The notes: generated by a model not told the origin, from the sequence alone. Shown: positions 45,528 through 54,346, numbered from the stretch's first letter. The stretch is DNA of 64,000 bases from Cohnella endophytica (GCF_003628305.1 NZ_RBZM01000004.1:744001-808000), one strand, 5' to 3'. Translations and numbers: made by a program.

Positions 45528-45721
45528 ATCTAACACCGTATTCACGCTTCGGGGCATTCGCCCCTCGGTCCGGACCGGAGTAAGAAGAGGATTCGGGGAT
45601 GCAATTGGCAGTAGCATGGAAGCGGAATCAGCCGGACACACCCGCACCACCTAACCGCATCGCGGCCGGTCACTTCGTGACCTTAAGGTGGTGGGGCGTC
45701 GTGAATACAAGAACGTTATAT
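45528..45721 (+). repeat. attC-like site 11
   Basis: R'' ATCTAAC (45528-45534), 10-base complementarity to the R' region of site 10; R' GTTATAT (45715-45721). Stems GGGGC/GCCCC and ACCACCT/AGGTGGT. Confidence 0.92.
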
Positions 45722-45764
45722 GAAAGGGATGCAAATCCAAAACATAAAGAAGAAGGTGCTTCAA

Positions 45765-46334
45765 TTGTTCAGACTTTTTAAGAAGAAAGCCATATCTTTT
45801 GAGGATCAACTCAAAAAACTATCTGAACTTGGATTCAGAATAAATGAAGGCATTGAGCCTGAGTTATTGCTTGAAGAATTCTCTCAAGTAGAATATGAAG
45901 AAGAGCCATATCAGTTATTAATGATTAGTTTAGGTGGAGAGATATTCAGAGATGAACAATTTATTGTCGTCTCGAATGATATTTGGCATTTAGATACTGA
46001 ATGTATTGAAGATCACGGTGATTATAAAGTAATTATTGAAAGATTAATGAATATGACTGGTCTTGATATACGTAACATTAATGATTTTGTTGATATTGAG
46101 AATGAAGAAGCGTGGGTATCCTTCCAGTACAATGAGAAACAAATCAACTGGGATCTAAAGATCGATAATGATTGGTTAGACAGCGATATTTTCGATAAAT
46201 TCAATCAATTAATAAGAAACGATACAAATAATAAAATTGTACTTTCAGTTTTGGGACAAGATTGCCTAATTGCATATCTAACTGATGATAGAATTAAAGA
46301 AGTAAACAAACTAATAAAGAATAAATTTGAATAG
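45765..46334 (+). CDS. Cassette 12 hypothetical protein
   Basis: 189 residues, acidic and soluble, no family recognised; a central DIWHLDTECIEDHGDY stretch resembles small immunity-type proteins only in general character. TTG 45765 is eight bases after AGAAGG; ATG 45720 lies inside the preceding R' box. Cassette spans 45716-46555. Confidence 0.7.
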   Translation: MFRLFKKKAISFEDQLKKLSELGFRINEGIEPELLLEEFSQVEYEEEPYQLLMISLGGEIFRDEQFIVVSNDIWHLDTECIEDHGDYKVIIERLMNMTGLDIRNINDFVDIENEEAWVSFQYNEKQINWDLKIDNDWLDSDIFDKFNQLIRNDTNNKIVLSVLGQDCLIAYLTDDRIKEVNKLIKNKFE

Positions 46335-46368
46335 ATTTTGATAGTAGTTCAAAGATGGCATCCCCATC

Positions 46369-46561
46369 ATATAACACCATGTTCACGCATCGGGCCATTC
46401 GGCCCTCGGTCCGGCAGGAGTTAGATGTAGATTCAGAGAAGCAATTGGCAGCTGCAGGGAAGTGGAATCAGCCGGACACATCCGCACCGACTAAGCGCAT
46501 CGCACCCGGCGACTTCGTCGCCTTAAGTCGGTGGGACGTCGTGAACACAAGAACGTTAGCT
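46369..46561 (+). repeat. attC-like site 12
   Basis: R'' ATATAAC (46369-46375), complementary to the R' of site 11; R' GTTAGCT (46555-46561). Stems GGGCC/GGCCC and ACCGACT/AGTCGGT. Confidence 0.9.
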
Positions 46562-46565
46562 GAAA

Positions 46566-46961
46566 TTGACCAAAGGCGTGAGAAACATTAAAAACGATAC
46601 TAAACCGATATTTAGTTACTTAGGGTTCGGAATATTTTTCGCAACATTGCTAATCCATCTAATCTATAAATTCATAAAGATTACAGATGTGGGAGTAGGG
46701 ATGCTTTTGTCCCTTCTAAATGCATTGTTATTAGTATTCACTTTGTTATGGAGTGTAATGGGGATAATTGAATTTTCATTATTAATGAAATCACACACTA
46801 TTATCAGAAATTCATTTAGAAATAATGAAATCCACAATTTTGAATACAAGATAAAACTAAGAAGACAAAAAATTTATTTGTCAGTAAATGTAGGCTATTT
46901 AATTATTATCATATGTCAGTTTGGATATGTCATAAAAAACTGGGATGAAGTAAATATTTAA
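46566..46961 (+). CDS. Cassette 13 membrane protein (identical copy in cassette 35)
   Basis: 131 residues with three likely membrane helices (PIFSYLGFGIFFATLLIHLI; VGMLLSLLNALLLVFTLLWS; LSVNVGYLIIIICQFGYVI). TTG 46566 is the first usable start but AAAGGCGTGAG lies after it, so translation may begin at GTG 46578 or a non-standard ATT 46587. Family unknown. The same protein is encoded at 62764-63159. Cassette spans 46556-47196. Confidence 0.7.
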   Translation: MTKGVRNIKNDTKPIFSYLGFGIFFATLLIHLIYKFIKITDVGVGMLLSLLNALLLVFTLLWSVMGIIEFSLLMKSHTIIRNSFRNNEIHNFEYKIKLRRQKIYLSVNVGYLIIIICQFGYVIKNWDEVNI

Positions 46962-47003
46962 GTTTAAGTATTTTGATTGCAATTCAAAGATGCGGTCAAC
47001 TTC

Positions 47004-47202
47004 AGCTAACACCATGTTCACGCATCGGCGGACGAGCCGCCTCGGTCCGGCAGGAGTTAGATGTGGGTTCGCAGAAGTAATTGGAAGCAGCAGGGAAGCA
47101 GAATCAGCCGGACACATCCGCACCGACTAACTGCGCATTCGCGCAGCCGGCGACGTTGTCGCCTTAAGTCGGTGGGACGTCGTGAACACAAGAACGTTAT
47201 AT
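47004..47202 (+). repeat. attC-like site 13
   Basis: R'' AGCTAAC (47004-47010), 10-base complementarity to the R' region of site 12; R' GTTATAT (47196-47202). Hairpin GGCGGACGAGCCGCC; third stem ACCGACT/AGTCGGT with inner GCGCATTCGCGC. Confidence 0.92.
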
Positions 47203-47243
47203 GAAAGTCCAGAAGAGCAAACCCACAAAAAGAAGGTGGAAAT

Positions 47244-47651
47244 TTGTCTCATCCATATCATGATTTCGAAGGAACACTATTATGGAATTTAATCAATAAT
47301 GGAATTAATGATTTGTCAAATAATCAGGACATAAATGAAATGACTAGGCGAGAATACATTGTAGGGTACCTTTACAGTCAATTAAAGGACTTCATTAAGA
47401 CAGAACTTGATGGAGCTGAGATTGTTGAATTATCTAATAAGGGTTCTTATGGATACATAATTGATGAAGATGGTAATGAAATTGAAATCTCGTATCTTGC
47501 AGTCTGTAATTATAAAGGGAAAAGTGAGTTTTATTTATTTGCTTGTGACAACAGATTTAATGTCATTGGAGATACAGTTCATAGTTCAATTGAAGAAGCA
47601 AAGGCGACTAAAAATAATGATTTTGAAATAAATTGGACGACAAGAATTTGA
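47244..47651 (+). CDS. Cassette 14 hypothetical protein
   Basis: 135 residues, acidic and soluble. The central part (IIDEDGNEIEISYLAVCNYKG) and a C-terminal IEEAKA helix suggest a small alpha/beta domain; family not recognised. TTG 47244 follows AGAAGGTGG. Cassette spans 47197-47865. Confidence 0.72.
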   Translation: MSHPYHDFEGTLLWNLINNGINDLSNNQDINEMTRREYIVGYLYSQLKDFIKTELDGAEIVELSNKGSYGYIIDEDGNEIEISYLAVCNYKGKSEFYLFACDNRFNVIGDTVHSSIEEAKATKNNDFEINWTTRI

Positions 47652-47678
47652 TAGAAATTCGCTGGAGTCTGAACCTTC

Positions 47679-47871
47679 ATATAACACCATGTTCACGCTT
47701 CGGGGCATTCGCCCCTCGGTCCGGCCGGGGTAAGGCAGCGGATTCGACTGGAGTAATTCAGCAGCAGGGAAGCGAATTCAGCCGGACACATCCGCACTGA
47801 CTAAGCGCATCGCGCCCGGCGACTCCGTCGCCTTAAGTCGGTGGGACGTCGTGAACACAAGAACGTTATAC
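47679..47871 (+). repeat. attC-like site 14
   Basis: R'' ATATAAC (47679-47685), 10-base complementarity to the R' region of site 13; R' GTTATAC (47865-47871), followed by GAC instead of the usual GAA. Confidence 0.92.
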
Positions 47872-47913
47872 GACATATCTGCAGAGCGAAATTCAATACA
47901 AAGGAGATAGTAT

Positions 47914-48507
47914 ATGTTTAAAAAGTTATTTGGAAAGAAAGAAAAAACAGGTTCTATATTTGTAATCCAGTTAAATGACAAGATCATGCCGATCGATAGA
48001 GGTGAATATTATGAGGACCCTATTGATGAGTTCTTACGAAAGAACAAATATGGTGAAGTTATTGGTGGAGGTACAATGCAAGCGGAATCTGGTGAAATAG
48101 TATTTTGTAATATTGAATTTCTGATTTATCAAGGTAATAATGAAGAACAAATAAATATGGAAATTATTGAAATGCTCGAGAAATTAGGTGCTCCTAAAGG
48201 GTCACATTTATCTAAAGAAAGCACAAATGAACAAATAAATCTTGGCCAAAAAGAGGGATTAGGCATATACCTAGATGGCACTAACCTTCCGGACGAAGTA
48301 TATGCAGAATGCGATTCAAATATTGTATTAGCAGAACTTTCAAAACTAGTAAGATATGATGGAGAAGTCCAAAGATACTGGCAAGGGAATACTGAAACAG
48401 CATTATATTTTTATGGTGATTCATTTAAAGAAATGAATAATGCGATCCTGGAATTTACAAGCAATTATCCATTGTGTCAGAATGCTAGAATCATTCAGAT
48501 TGCTTAG
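47914..48507 (+). CDS. Cassette 15 hypothetical protein
   Basis: 197 residues beginning with a basic MFKKLFGKKEKTG segment, followed by a soluble alpha/beta protein (VIGGGTMQAESGEIVFCNIE; GIYLDGTNLPDEVYAECD). No family recognised with confidence. AAAGGAGA precedes the ATG. Cassette spans 47866-48743. Confidence 0.75.
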   Translation: MFKKLFGKKEKTGSIFVIQLNDKIMPIDRGEYYEDPIDEFLRKNKYGEVIGGGTMQAESGEIVFCNIEFLIYQGNNEEQINMEIIEMLEKLGAPKGSHLSKESTNEQINLGQKEGLGIYLDGTNLPDEVYAECDSNIVLAELSKLVRYDGEVQRYWQGNTETALYFYGDSFKEMNNAILEFTSNYPLCQNARIIQIA

Positions 48508-48556
48508 AGAATAGTAAGTAGATTCTGTTAGTTGATTCTGTGAAGGCAGATACGTC

Positions 48557-48749
48557 GTATAACACCATGTTCACGCTTCGGGGCATTCGCCCCTCGGTCC
48601 GGCAGAAGTCAGATGTGATTTCGAGGATGCAATTGGCAGTAGCAGGGAAGCGAATTCAGCCGGATACATCCGCACCGACTAAGCGCATCGCGCCCGGCGA
48701 CTTCGTCGCCTTAAGTCGGTGGGACGTCGTGAACACAAGAACGTTATCG
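48557..48749 (+). repeat. attC-like site 15
   Basis: R'' GTATAAC (48557-48563) preceded by GTC, so GTCGTATAAC matches GTTATACGAC of site 14 over 10 bases, including its unusual C; R' GTTATCG (48743-48749). Confidence 0.93.
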
Positions 48750-48791
48750 GAAATCCACGAGATCAACCAAAACCACTTATATACACTCATA

Positions 48792-48884
48792 ATGAAACAG
48801 TTAGATCTTCATCTAATTGATTTGACTCTTTTTATAGAAAGAGATGTATTATTAAGAGATTGTGATGATAATGATTGGAAGTGA
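48792..48884 (+). CDS. Cassette 16 small upstream ORF
   Basis: 30-codon ORF from ATG 48792 to TGA 48884 (MKQLDLHLIDLTLFIERD ...). It has no strong ribosome site and may be a leader peptide coupled to the next ORF, whose GTG starts five bases later. Confidence 0.35.
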   Translation: MKQLDLHLIDLTLFIERDVLLRDCDDNDWK

Positions 48885-48889
48885 TATAA

Positions 48890-49114
48890 GTGTGGAAGTT
48901 TCGCGGAAGCACTTCAAATGATTCATTTATCCTTGATGGAATTGATATCTTTAAACAGGAATGGATCAATACAAAGCAAACAATTGAAGTGAAGGATCCG
49001 TTATATAATCAATCATTTAATTTTTCAATTTGGAATGTGATAGTTGTAGGGCAGACTATAACTTTTGCTGCTGGGGAATTTTCAAATAATATTTTTGGAA
49101 TTTATACAGAGTAG
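48890..49114 (+). CDS. Cassette 16 hypothetical protein
   Basis: 74 residues, beta-rich by eye, ending with VVGQTITFAAGEFSNNIFGI; family unknown. GTG 48890 is eight bases after GGAAGTG-like sequence inside the preceding ORF. Cassette spans 48744-49374. Confidence 0.6.
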   Translation: MWKFRGSTSNDSFILDGIDIFKQEWINTKQTIEVKDPLYNQSFNFSIWNVIVVGQTITFAAGEFSNNIFGIYTE

Positions 49115-49197
49115 CATGATAATTTCAATCCGATTTTCCTATGATAACGATAATCCCTTGTGAGTTTTTCATGAAGTCGTGGACATCCGATAACACC

Positions 49198-49380
49198 ATG
49201 TTCACGCTTCGGGCCATTCGGCCCTCGGTCCGGCAGGAGTTAGATGTAGATTCGGAGATGCAATTGGCAGTAGCAGGGAAGCGGAATCAGCCGGACACAT
49301 CCGCACCGACTAAGCGCATCGCGCCCGGCGACTTCGTCGCCTTAAGTCGGTGGGACGTCGTGAACACAGGAACGTTATCT
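49198..49380 (+). repeat. attC-like site 16
   Basis: R'' CGATAAC (49198-49204), complementary to the R' of site 15; R' GTTATCT (49374-49380). Stems GGGCC/GGCCC and ACCGACT/AGTCGGT. Confidence 0.92.
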
Positions 49381-49411
49381 GAAATCATAAGCAAGATAGA
49401 GAGGGTATTCC

Positions 49412-49960
49412 ATGGGTGATAAAAGTGAAGACGAAATAATTAACCAACTAGAAGATATCTCTCAAAGGTTTGAAGCACAGTATAATAAATTTATTAGAGA
49501 TACTGAAGGCGAGAATTATTTTCAAATTATTCTTAGGGCGCATTTATATATTGAACATGAGTTAAGAATATTGTTGACCAATAACTTAAAGCATCCTGAA
49601 ATCATTGGCGATAGAATTAAATTCACTGAAATTACAAGACTAGTTTTTGCGTTAGGACTCCTTCCTTTAGAAGAAATGCCTTCAATAAATAGGATAAACA
49701 AATTGAGAAATGCGTACGCTCATAATTTAGGATACGAAATTGATGAACGTGAAGTTAATAGTTTATTAGATTCATTAAGTGAAAAACAAAAGAGTAGTTT
49801 TAAGAGATTTAACAAAGAAACTAAAGACCTAATAACAATACTCAAGAATGCACTCTATATAATTTGGATCAATTTAATTGAAACAAATATAATCCCTAAT
49901 CATATTAGAGACTATTTAAATAAACATGTAATTCCTAGGGTACTCGAAGAAGGCTTATGA
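49412..49960 (+). CDS. Cassette 17 HEPN-like helical protein
   Basis: 182 residues, all helical by eye. HLYIEHELRILL near residue 50 and NKLRNAYAHNLG near 106 resemble HEPN or DUF4145-type domains; RNAYAH fits the R-x4-H motif of HEPN RNases. It could be a toxin-like RNase or a catalytically dead relative; no antitoxin (MNT) gene is adjacent. ATG 49412 lies after AGAGAGGG. Cassette spans 49375-50154. Confidence 0.7.
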   Translation: MGDKSEDEIINQLEDISQRFEAQYNKFIRDTEGENYFQIILRAHLYIEHELRILLTNNLKHPEIIGDRIKFTEITRLVFALGLLPLEEMPSINRINKLRNAYAHNLGYEIDEREVNSLLDSLSEKQKSSFKRFNKETKDLITILKNALYIIWINLIETNIIPNHIRDYLNKHVIPRVLEEGL

Positions 49961-49964
49961 CATC

Positions 49965-50160
49965 AGATAACACCATATTCACGCATCGGGGCATTCGCGC
50001 CTTGGTCCGGCAGGAGTTAGATGTGGATTCGAAGAAGTAATAGGCAGTAGCAAGGATGTTGAATCAGCCGGACACACCCGCACCGACTAACTGCGCAAGC
50101 GCAGCCGGCAGCTTCGCTGCCTTAAGTCGGTGGGGCGTCGTGAATACAAGCACGTTATCT
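49965..50160 (+). repeat. attC-like site 17
   Basis: R'' AGATAAC (49965-49971), complementary to the R' of site 16; R' GTTATCT (50154-50160). First hairpin has one altered base (GGGGCATTCGCGCC); third stem ACCGACT/AGTCGGT. Confidence 0.9.
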
Positions 50161-50206
50161 GAAATAATCGTAAAGCCTAAACATAATAAAAACAAAGGTG
50201 ATTTGA

Positions 50207-50785
50207 TTGTTGGATAAGTCGCTTCCATATTTAAATATAATAATGAAACGTAAAGCAGGAATGTCGATTCCCTATTCGCTATTACCTAACGAATTTTCAT
50301 TTACCCTTTATAGGGATGGAGACGAAGTTAAATGGGCAGAGATAGAAACCTCTGTTGGAGAATTTCAATATGTTGATGAAGCTATAAATTACTTTCGAAA
50401 TGAATATTTAACCTATCCTGATGAGATAAGGGAACGAGTAATCTTCATTAAAGACTCCGCAGGTCAATATATAGCTACCATAACTGCTTGGTGGAATTAC
50501 ACTCAAGACAGAAGAAATCCATCCATACACTGGCTTGCAGTTAAGCCAGAATATCAAGGATTAGGACTAAGTAAACCTTTAGTCTATAAGTGCTTAGAAG
50601 TATTGTTGAAAACTGAAGGGGACAACGAAGTATATTTACATACACAGACCTGGAGCTATAAAGCTATTGGATTATATTTGAAAACTGGATTTGAATTATT
50701 GAAGACTGAAAGTTTTGGAACCTATTTGAATGATTTTGATAAAGCCGAAACAATATTAAGAGATAGATTGAAAGACTTGTTTTGA
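50207..50785 (+). CDS. Cassette 18 GNAT family N-acetyltransferase
   Basis: 192 residues. The acetyl-CoA loop IHWLAVKPEYQGLGLSKPLV lies near residues 106-125, followed by YLHTQTWSYKAIGLYLKTGFE, the typical GNAT tail. TTG 50207 follows AAAGGTG by six bases. Substrate unknown. Cassette spans 50155-50997. It is unrelated in detail to the chromosomal GNAT at 33862. Confidence 0.88.
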   Translation: MLDKSLPYLNIIMKRKAGMSIPYSLLPNEFSFTLYRDGDEVKWAEIETSVGEFQYVDEAINYFRNEYLTYPDEIRERVIFIKDSAGQYIATITAWWNYTQDRRNPSIHWLAVKPEYQGLGLSKPLVYKCLEVLLKTEGDNEVYLHTQTWSYKAIGLYLKTGFELLKTESFGTYLNDFDKAETILRDRLKDLF

Positions 50786-50810
50786 TGTATTTCAGGGAGA
50801 CGATTACTTC

Positions 50811-51003
50811 AGATAACACCATGTTCACGCTTCGGGCCATTCGGCCCTCGGTCCGGCAGGAGATAGATGAGGATTCGGAGAAGTAATTGGCAGTAGCAGT
50901 GAAGCGAAATCAGCCGGACACATCCGCACCGACTAAGCGCATCGCGCCCGGCGACTTCGTCGCCTTAAGTCGGTGGGACGTCGTGAACACAAGAACGTTA
51001 TCT
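50811..51003 (+). repeat. attC-like site 18
   Basis: R'' AGATAAC (50811-50817), 10-base complementarity to the R' region of site 17; R' GTTATCT (50997-51003). Stems GGGCC/GGCCC and ACCGACT/AGTCGGT. Confidence 0.92.
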
Positions 51004-51047
51004 GAAATATCAAGAAGTGCACAAAGTTCTAAACCGGAGGAATACAA

Positions 51048-51638
51048 ATGACAAGAATTTTGGTTGTCTCCGACGAAGAATCGAAATACATATGGGATCA
51101 TTTTGAACCAAAGAAATTTAAGAACGTAGACATTATTATATCGTGCGGCGATCTTAAATCGGAATATCTATCATTTTTAGTGAGCATGATTAATGCTCCT
51201 TTGTTTTACGTGCATGGAAACCACGATACCAAATACAAAGCAAATCCGCCAGATGGTTGCGAATGCATAGACGACAAGATCGTCATCTATAAAGGAATTA
51301 GAATTATGGGACTTGGAGGAAGTTACCGATATAGCCCCGGAGAACATCAATACTCAGAAAGACAAATGAAATGGAGAATCACAAAATTAAGACCAAGACT
51401 TTGGTTGACTAAAGGAATTGATATTTTAGTAACGCATGCTCCAGCATATAAGATTGGTGATGGGGAAGACTTATGCCACAGGGGATTTGAATGCTTTGTT
51501 GAATTTATTAGTAAATATAAACCACAATTATTATTGCATGGACACCAACATTTGAATTATGGAAGAAACCAAAGAATTCATAACTTCAAAGAGACAGAAA
51601 TCATAAATGCATTTGGATATTACTTCATAGAACTTTAG
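51048..51638 (+). CDS. Cassette 19 metallophosphoesterase
   Basis: 196-residue calcineurin-like phosphoesterase. Metal-binding motifs are visible in order: VVSDEESKY (motif I, with the His replaced), SCGDL near 33, GNHDTKY near 57, THAPAYKIGDGED near 128, and LHGHQHLNYG near 163. Substrate unknown. ACCGGAGG precedes the ATG. Cassette spans 50998-51854. Confidence 0.9.
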   Translation: MTRILVVSDEESKYIWDHFEPKKFKNVDIIISCGDLKSEYLSFLVSMINAPLFYVHGNHDTKYKANPPDGCECIDDKIVIYKGIRIMGLGGSYRYSPGEHQYSERQMKWRITKLRPRLWLTKGIDILVTHAPAYKIGDGEDLCHRGFECFVEFISKYKPQLLLHGHQHLNYGRNQRIHNFKETEIINAFGYYFIEL

Positions 51639-51667
51639 TGGATATTTCAAGGAAGTCTTGATACTTC

Positions 51668-51860
51668 AGATAACACCATGTTCACGCTTCGGGGCATACG
51701 CCCCTCGGTCCGGCAGGAGTTAGATGTTGGTTCGGAGAAGTATTTGTCAGCAGCAGGGAAGCGGAATCAGCCGGACACATCCGCACCGACTAAGCGCATC
51801 GCGCCCGGCGACTTCGTCGCCTTAAGTCGGTGGGACGTCGTGAACACACGAATGTTATGC
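51668..51860 (+). repeat. attC-like site 19
   Basis: R'' AGATAAC (51668-51674), complementary to the R' of site 18; R' GTTATGC (51854-51860), preceded by AAT instead of AAC. Hairpin GGGGCATACGCCCC. Confidence 0.92.
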
Positions 51861-51904
51861 GAAAGCACTTTAAGTACGTTCAAAGAAAGAAGGATTAACT
51901 TATT

Positions 51905-52339
51905 ATGAGTTGGGATGTCTCATTTATGAAGTTTCCAAATGCAATCAAAGAATTGGAAGATCTTAATGAAGATGTAATTGAATCGATGGGCAACTATAAT
52001 GAAGTTGCTTCTATTTTAGTAGAGATTTTTCCTGATCTTGATTTTACAGATCCTACCTGGGGAGTTCTTGAAAGAACTGATTACTCAATTGAATTTAATA
52101 TGCCAGAAGAAGACAATGTCACTTCATTTATGTTACATATTAGAGGCAATCAAGGAGCAATAGAAGCCCTAAGATCAATTCACAAAAGGACAGGATGGAA
52201 AGCCGTCGAAGGATCTGAAGGAATATTAAATTTAGATCTAAATCCCGAAAAAGGATTAATTGAATGGCAGGAATATAGAAATGCAATGATTAATCAAATT
52301 AAAACTAAGAAAAAGAAGTGGTATCAATTTTGGAAGTAA
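51905..52339 (+). CDS. Cassette 20 hypothetical protein
   Basis: 144 residues, soluble: MSWDVSFMKFP, then acidic segments, LHIRGNQGAIEALRSIHKRTGW and a basic Trp-rich tail KKKKWYQFWK. The layout resembles small proteins often annotated as immunity-type, but I do not recognise the family firmly. AGAAGGA precedes ATG 51905. Cassette spans 51855-52542. Confidence 0.75.
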   Translation: MSWDVSFMKFPNAIKELEDLNEDVIESMGNYNEVASILVEIFPDLDFTDPTWGVLERTDYSIEFNMPEEDNVTSFMLHIRGNQGAIEALRSIHKRTGWKAVEGSEGILNLDLNPEKGLIEWQEYRNAMINQIKTKKKKWYQFWK

Positions 52340-52360
52340 TTCATAGAAGAAAGTGCCTTC

Positions 52361-52548
52361 GCATAACACCATGTTCACGCATCGGGCCATTCGGCCCTCG
52401 GTCCGGCAGGAGTCAGATGTGTGTTCGGAGAAGTATTTGACAATAGCAGGGATGCTGATTTAGCCGGACACATCCAACTCCCTAACCGCATCGCGGCCGC
52501 CCTTCTGGCTTAAGGGAGTTGGACGTCGTGAACACAAGAACGTTAGAG
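52361..52548 (+). repeat. attC-like site 20
   Basis: R'' GCATAAC (52361-52367), 10-base complementarity to the R' region of site 19; R' GTTAGAG (52542-52548). Third stem AACTCCCT/AGGGAGTT. Confidence 0.92.
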
Positions 52549-52609
52549 GAAATCAGCGAAAATCGTAAAGTTCTTTTATTTACAGCATTTCCTGCGGGAG
52601 GCCTGGTTA

Positions 52610-52930
52610 ATGGTAAGAAATAAGTTCAAACAATGGGTTGAATGCAGTATTGAATTATTGAACAAAGAATTTATTTCTACTGAATTTGTGAAGCATAAAT
52701 TAGACGAAAGTCATATTCCTAACCCATCTACAGGAGTAATTCATGAATCAGAAAATTGCCTTGGTCAGATAACTGTATGGGAATCAAGTCAAATGGAATA
52801 TGAGGTAGTAAATATTGAAACCGAAGAGATGATCCTTTGGAAGTACTTCGAGAAGCTATCACTTGATTCGGATTTCAGTATTGTTTTGAAAGAGTATTTT
52901 GAAGTATTACAAACCGGTCTCAAACCATAA
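52610..52930 (+). CDS. Cassette 21 TriTu-like immunity protein
   Basis: 106 residues. The segment HESENCLGQITVWESSQMEY followed by VVNIETEEMILW resembles the TriTu family of immunity proteins from polymorphic toxin systems, which share an ES..GxITVWESG..DxEVID pattern. No toxin gene is adjacent. GCGGGAGG precedes ATG 52610. Cassette spans 52543-53180. Confidence 0.6.
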   Translation: MVRNKFKQWVECSIELLNKEFISTEFVKHKLDESHIPNPSTGVIHESENCLGQITVWESSQMEYEVVNIETEEMILWKYFEKLSLDSDFSIVLKEYFEVLQTGLKP

Positions 52931-52998
52931 ATGAGCGATGATTGAATAATGATTTTGAAAAACCAACTTTAAGTATACTCGAAGAAGTCGCTGACATC

Positions 52999-53186
52999 CT
53001 ATAACACCATGTTCACGCTTCGGGGCATTCGCCCCACGGTCCGGCTGGAGTCAGATGAGGATTCGGAGAAGTAATTGGCAGTTGCAGGAAAGTGGAATCA
53101 GCCGGACACATCCAACTCCCTAACCGCATCGTGGCCGCCCTTTGGGCTTAAGGGAATTGGACGTCGTGAACACAAGAACGTTATCA
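52999..53186 (+). repeat. attC-like site 21
   Basis: R'' CTATAAC (52999-53005), one mismatch to the R' of site 20; R' GTTATCA (53180-53186), ending in a purine. Third stem AACTCCCT with AGGGAATT. Confidence 0.88.
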
Positions 53187-53231
53187 GAAATTAGTGTAAG
53201 TGCTTTTAAGTGCATGAAGGGCGGAAACCAT

Positions 53232-53717
53232 TTGATTACTGTAAAGACTCACATAGAGATTTCTGCTCCTATTCAGGTTTGTTTTGACTTATCAAGGGAT
53301 ATTGAAATACATACACAAACAGTCTGGAAACACACAAAAGAAAAAGCAATTATGGGGATTACAACAGGACTCATTGGATCAGGTCAAACCGTAACATTTG
53401 AAGCAACTCATTTTTTAGTACGACAAAGACTGACCTCAAAAATTACAGATTATAAAGAACCATATATATTTGTTGATGAAATGCAAAAAGGAGCGTTTAA
53501 GAGCTTAAGGCATGTACACGAATTCAAACAAATAGATGGAAAGACCTTAATGACGGATACATTGAATTTTGAAGCCCCATTTGGGATTATTGGTAAAGCA
53601 GTTGAAAGACTTATACTTAAGAAATATATGAAGAAGTTTTTAGAACATCGGAATTATCAATTAAAGAAACTAGCTGAAGAACATGTGAAAGCGGCTCGAG
53701 AGGACACTAACTTCTGA
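53232..53717 (+). CDS. Cassette 22 SRPBCC-family protein
   Basis: 161 residues of the START/SRPBCC helix-grip type: HIEISAPIQVCFDLSRDIEIH at the start, GQTVTFEATHFLVRQRLTSKI and FKSLRHVHEFKQIDGKTLM in the sheet, and a long C-terminal helix (LKKYMKKFLEHRNYQLKKLA). Such proteins bind hydrophobic ligands; the ligand here is unknown. TTG 53232 follows AAGGGCGG. The TGA stop is part of the R'' box TGATAAC of site 22. Cassette spans 53181-53897. Confidence 0.82.
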   Translation: MITVKTHIEISAPIQVCFDLSRDIEIHTQTVWKHTKEKAIMGITTGLIGSGQTVTFEATHFLVRQRLTSKITDYKEPYIFVDEMQKGAFKSLRHVHEFKQIDGKTLMTDTLNFEAPFGIIGKAVERLILKKYMKKFLEHRNYQLKKLAEEHVKAAREDTNF

Positions 53718-53903
53718 TAACACCATGTTCACGCTTCGGGGCATTCGACCCTCGGTCCGGTCGGAGTCAGATGTGGATTCGGAGAAGTAATTGGCAGTAA
53801 CAGGGAAGAATAATCAGCCGGACACATCCGCACCACCTAACCGCATCGCGGCCGCCCTTCGGGCTTAAGGTGGTGGGACGTCGTGAACACAAGAACGTTA
53901 TGT
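53715..53903 (+). repeat. attC-like site 22
   Basis: R'' TGATAAC (53715-53721), 10-base complementarity to the R' region of site 21, including the rare final A; R' GTTATGT (53897-53903). Third stem ACCACCT/AGGTGGT. Confidence 0.92.
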
Positions 53904-53969
53904 GAAATACCATAAACCCTATGTTCAAAACCAATAAAACAAAATGCAGAGAAAAAGAGGGATATATCA

Positions 53970-54323
53970 ATGACGTCGTTAAATGATTTATTTAAAGACA
54001 AACCAACAAAACTATGGAATCAAAGAATGATAGATTACGGTGATGACCTTTTTAATGAAGAGCGATTATTTATGTGTGATAAAGTTCTCGACGATTACTT
54101 AAACAATTTATTATTACTACAACCAACTAAAAATCAAGTGAAGATTATGAAGGCTGTAGAAGGAATTGTAATTGCCATCAATGAATTGAATGATGAGAAT
54201 GACTATTTTATAGAAACGATGGAACGTGAAGAATTGGCAGAATTCATAGACAAGGCGGCAAGACTAACAGGATTAGAAATTGAAGATGGTCAAGATATTA
54301 CCGAGGAATGGAGAGAATGGTGA
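53970..54323 (+). CDS. Cassette 23 hypothetical protein
   Basis: 117 residues, helical and acidic (FIETMEREELAEFIDKAARL; ending DITEEWREW); family not recognised. AGAGGGA precedes the ATG. Cassette spans 53898-54493, and its closing site is degenerate. Confidence 0.75.
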   Translation: MTSLNDLFKDKPTKLWNQRMIDYGDDLFNEERLFMCDKVLDDYLNNLLLLQPTKNQVKIMKAVEGIVIAINELNDENDYFIETMEREELAEFIDKAARLTGLEIEDGQDITEEWREW

Positions 54324-54346
54324 ATCATATTACAACAGATTTGTTA

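Noticed and set aside
46899-47123. Minus-strand ORFs over sites (MRMCPADSAS-type), also at 60927-61124 and 63097-63321
   Set aside because: Reverse translations of the same repeated sites; no ribosome site, not conserved as protein.
49141-49419. Plus-strand ORFs running through the sites (also at 46355-46591, 48540-48884, 51678-51908, 57712-57960 and 39735-39938)
   Set aside because: They translate the folded site itself (recurring FTLRGIRPSVRQELD and PDTSAPTKRIAPGD), lack ribosome sites, and arise only because the repeat is open in that frame.
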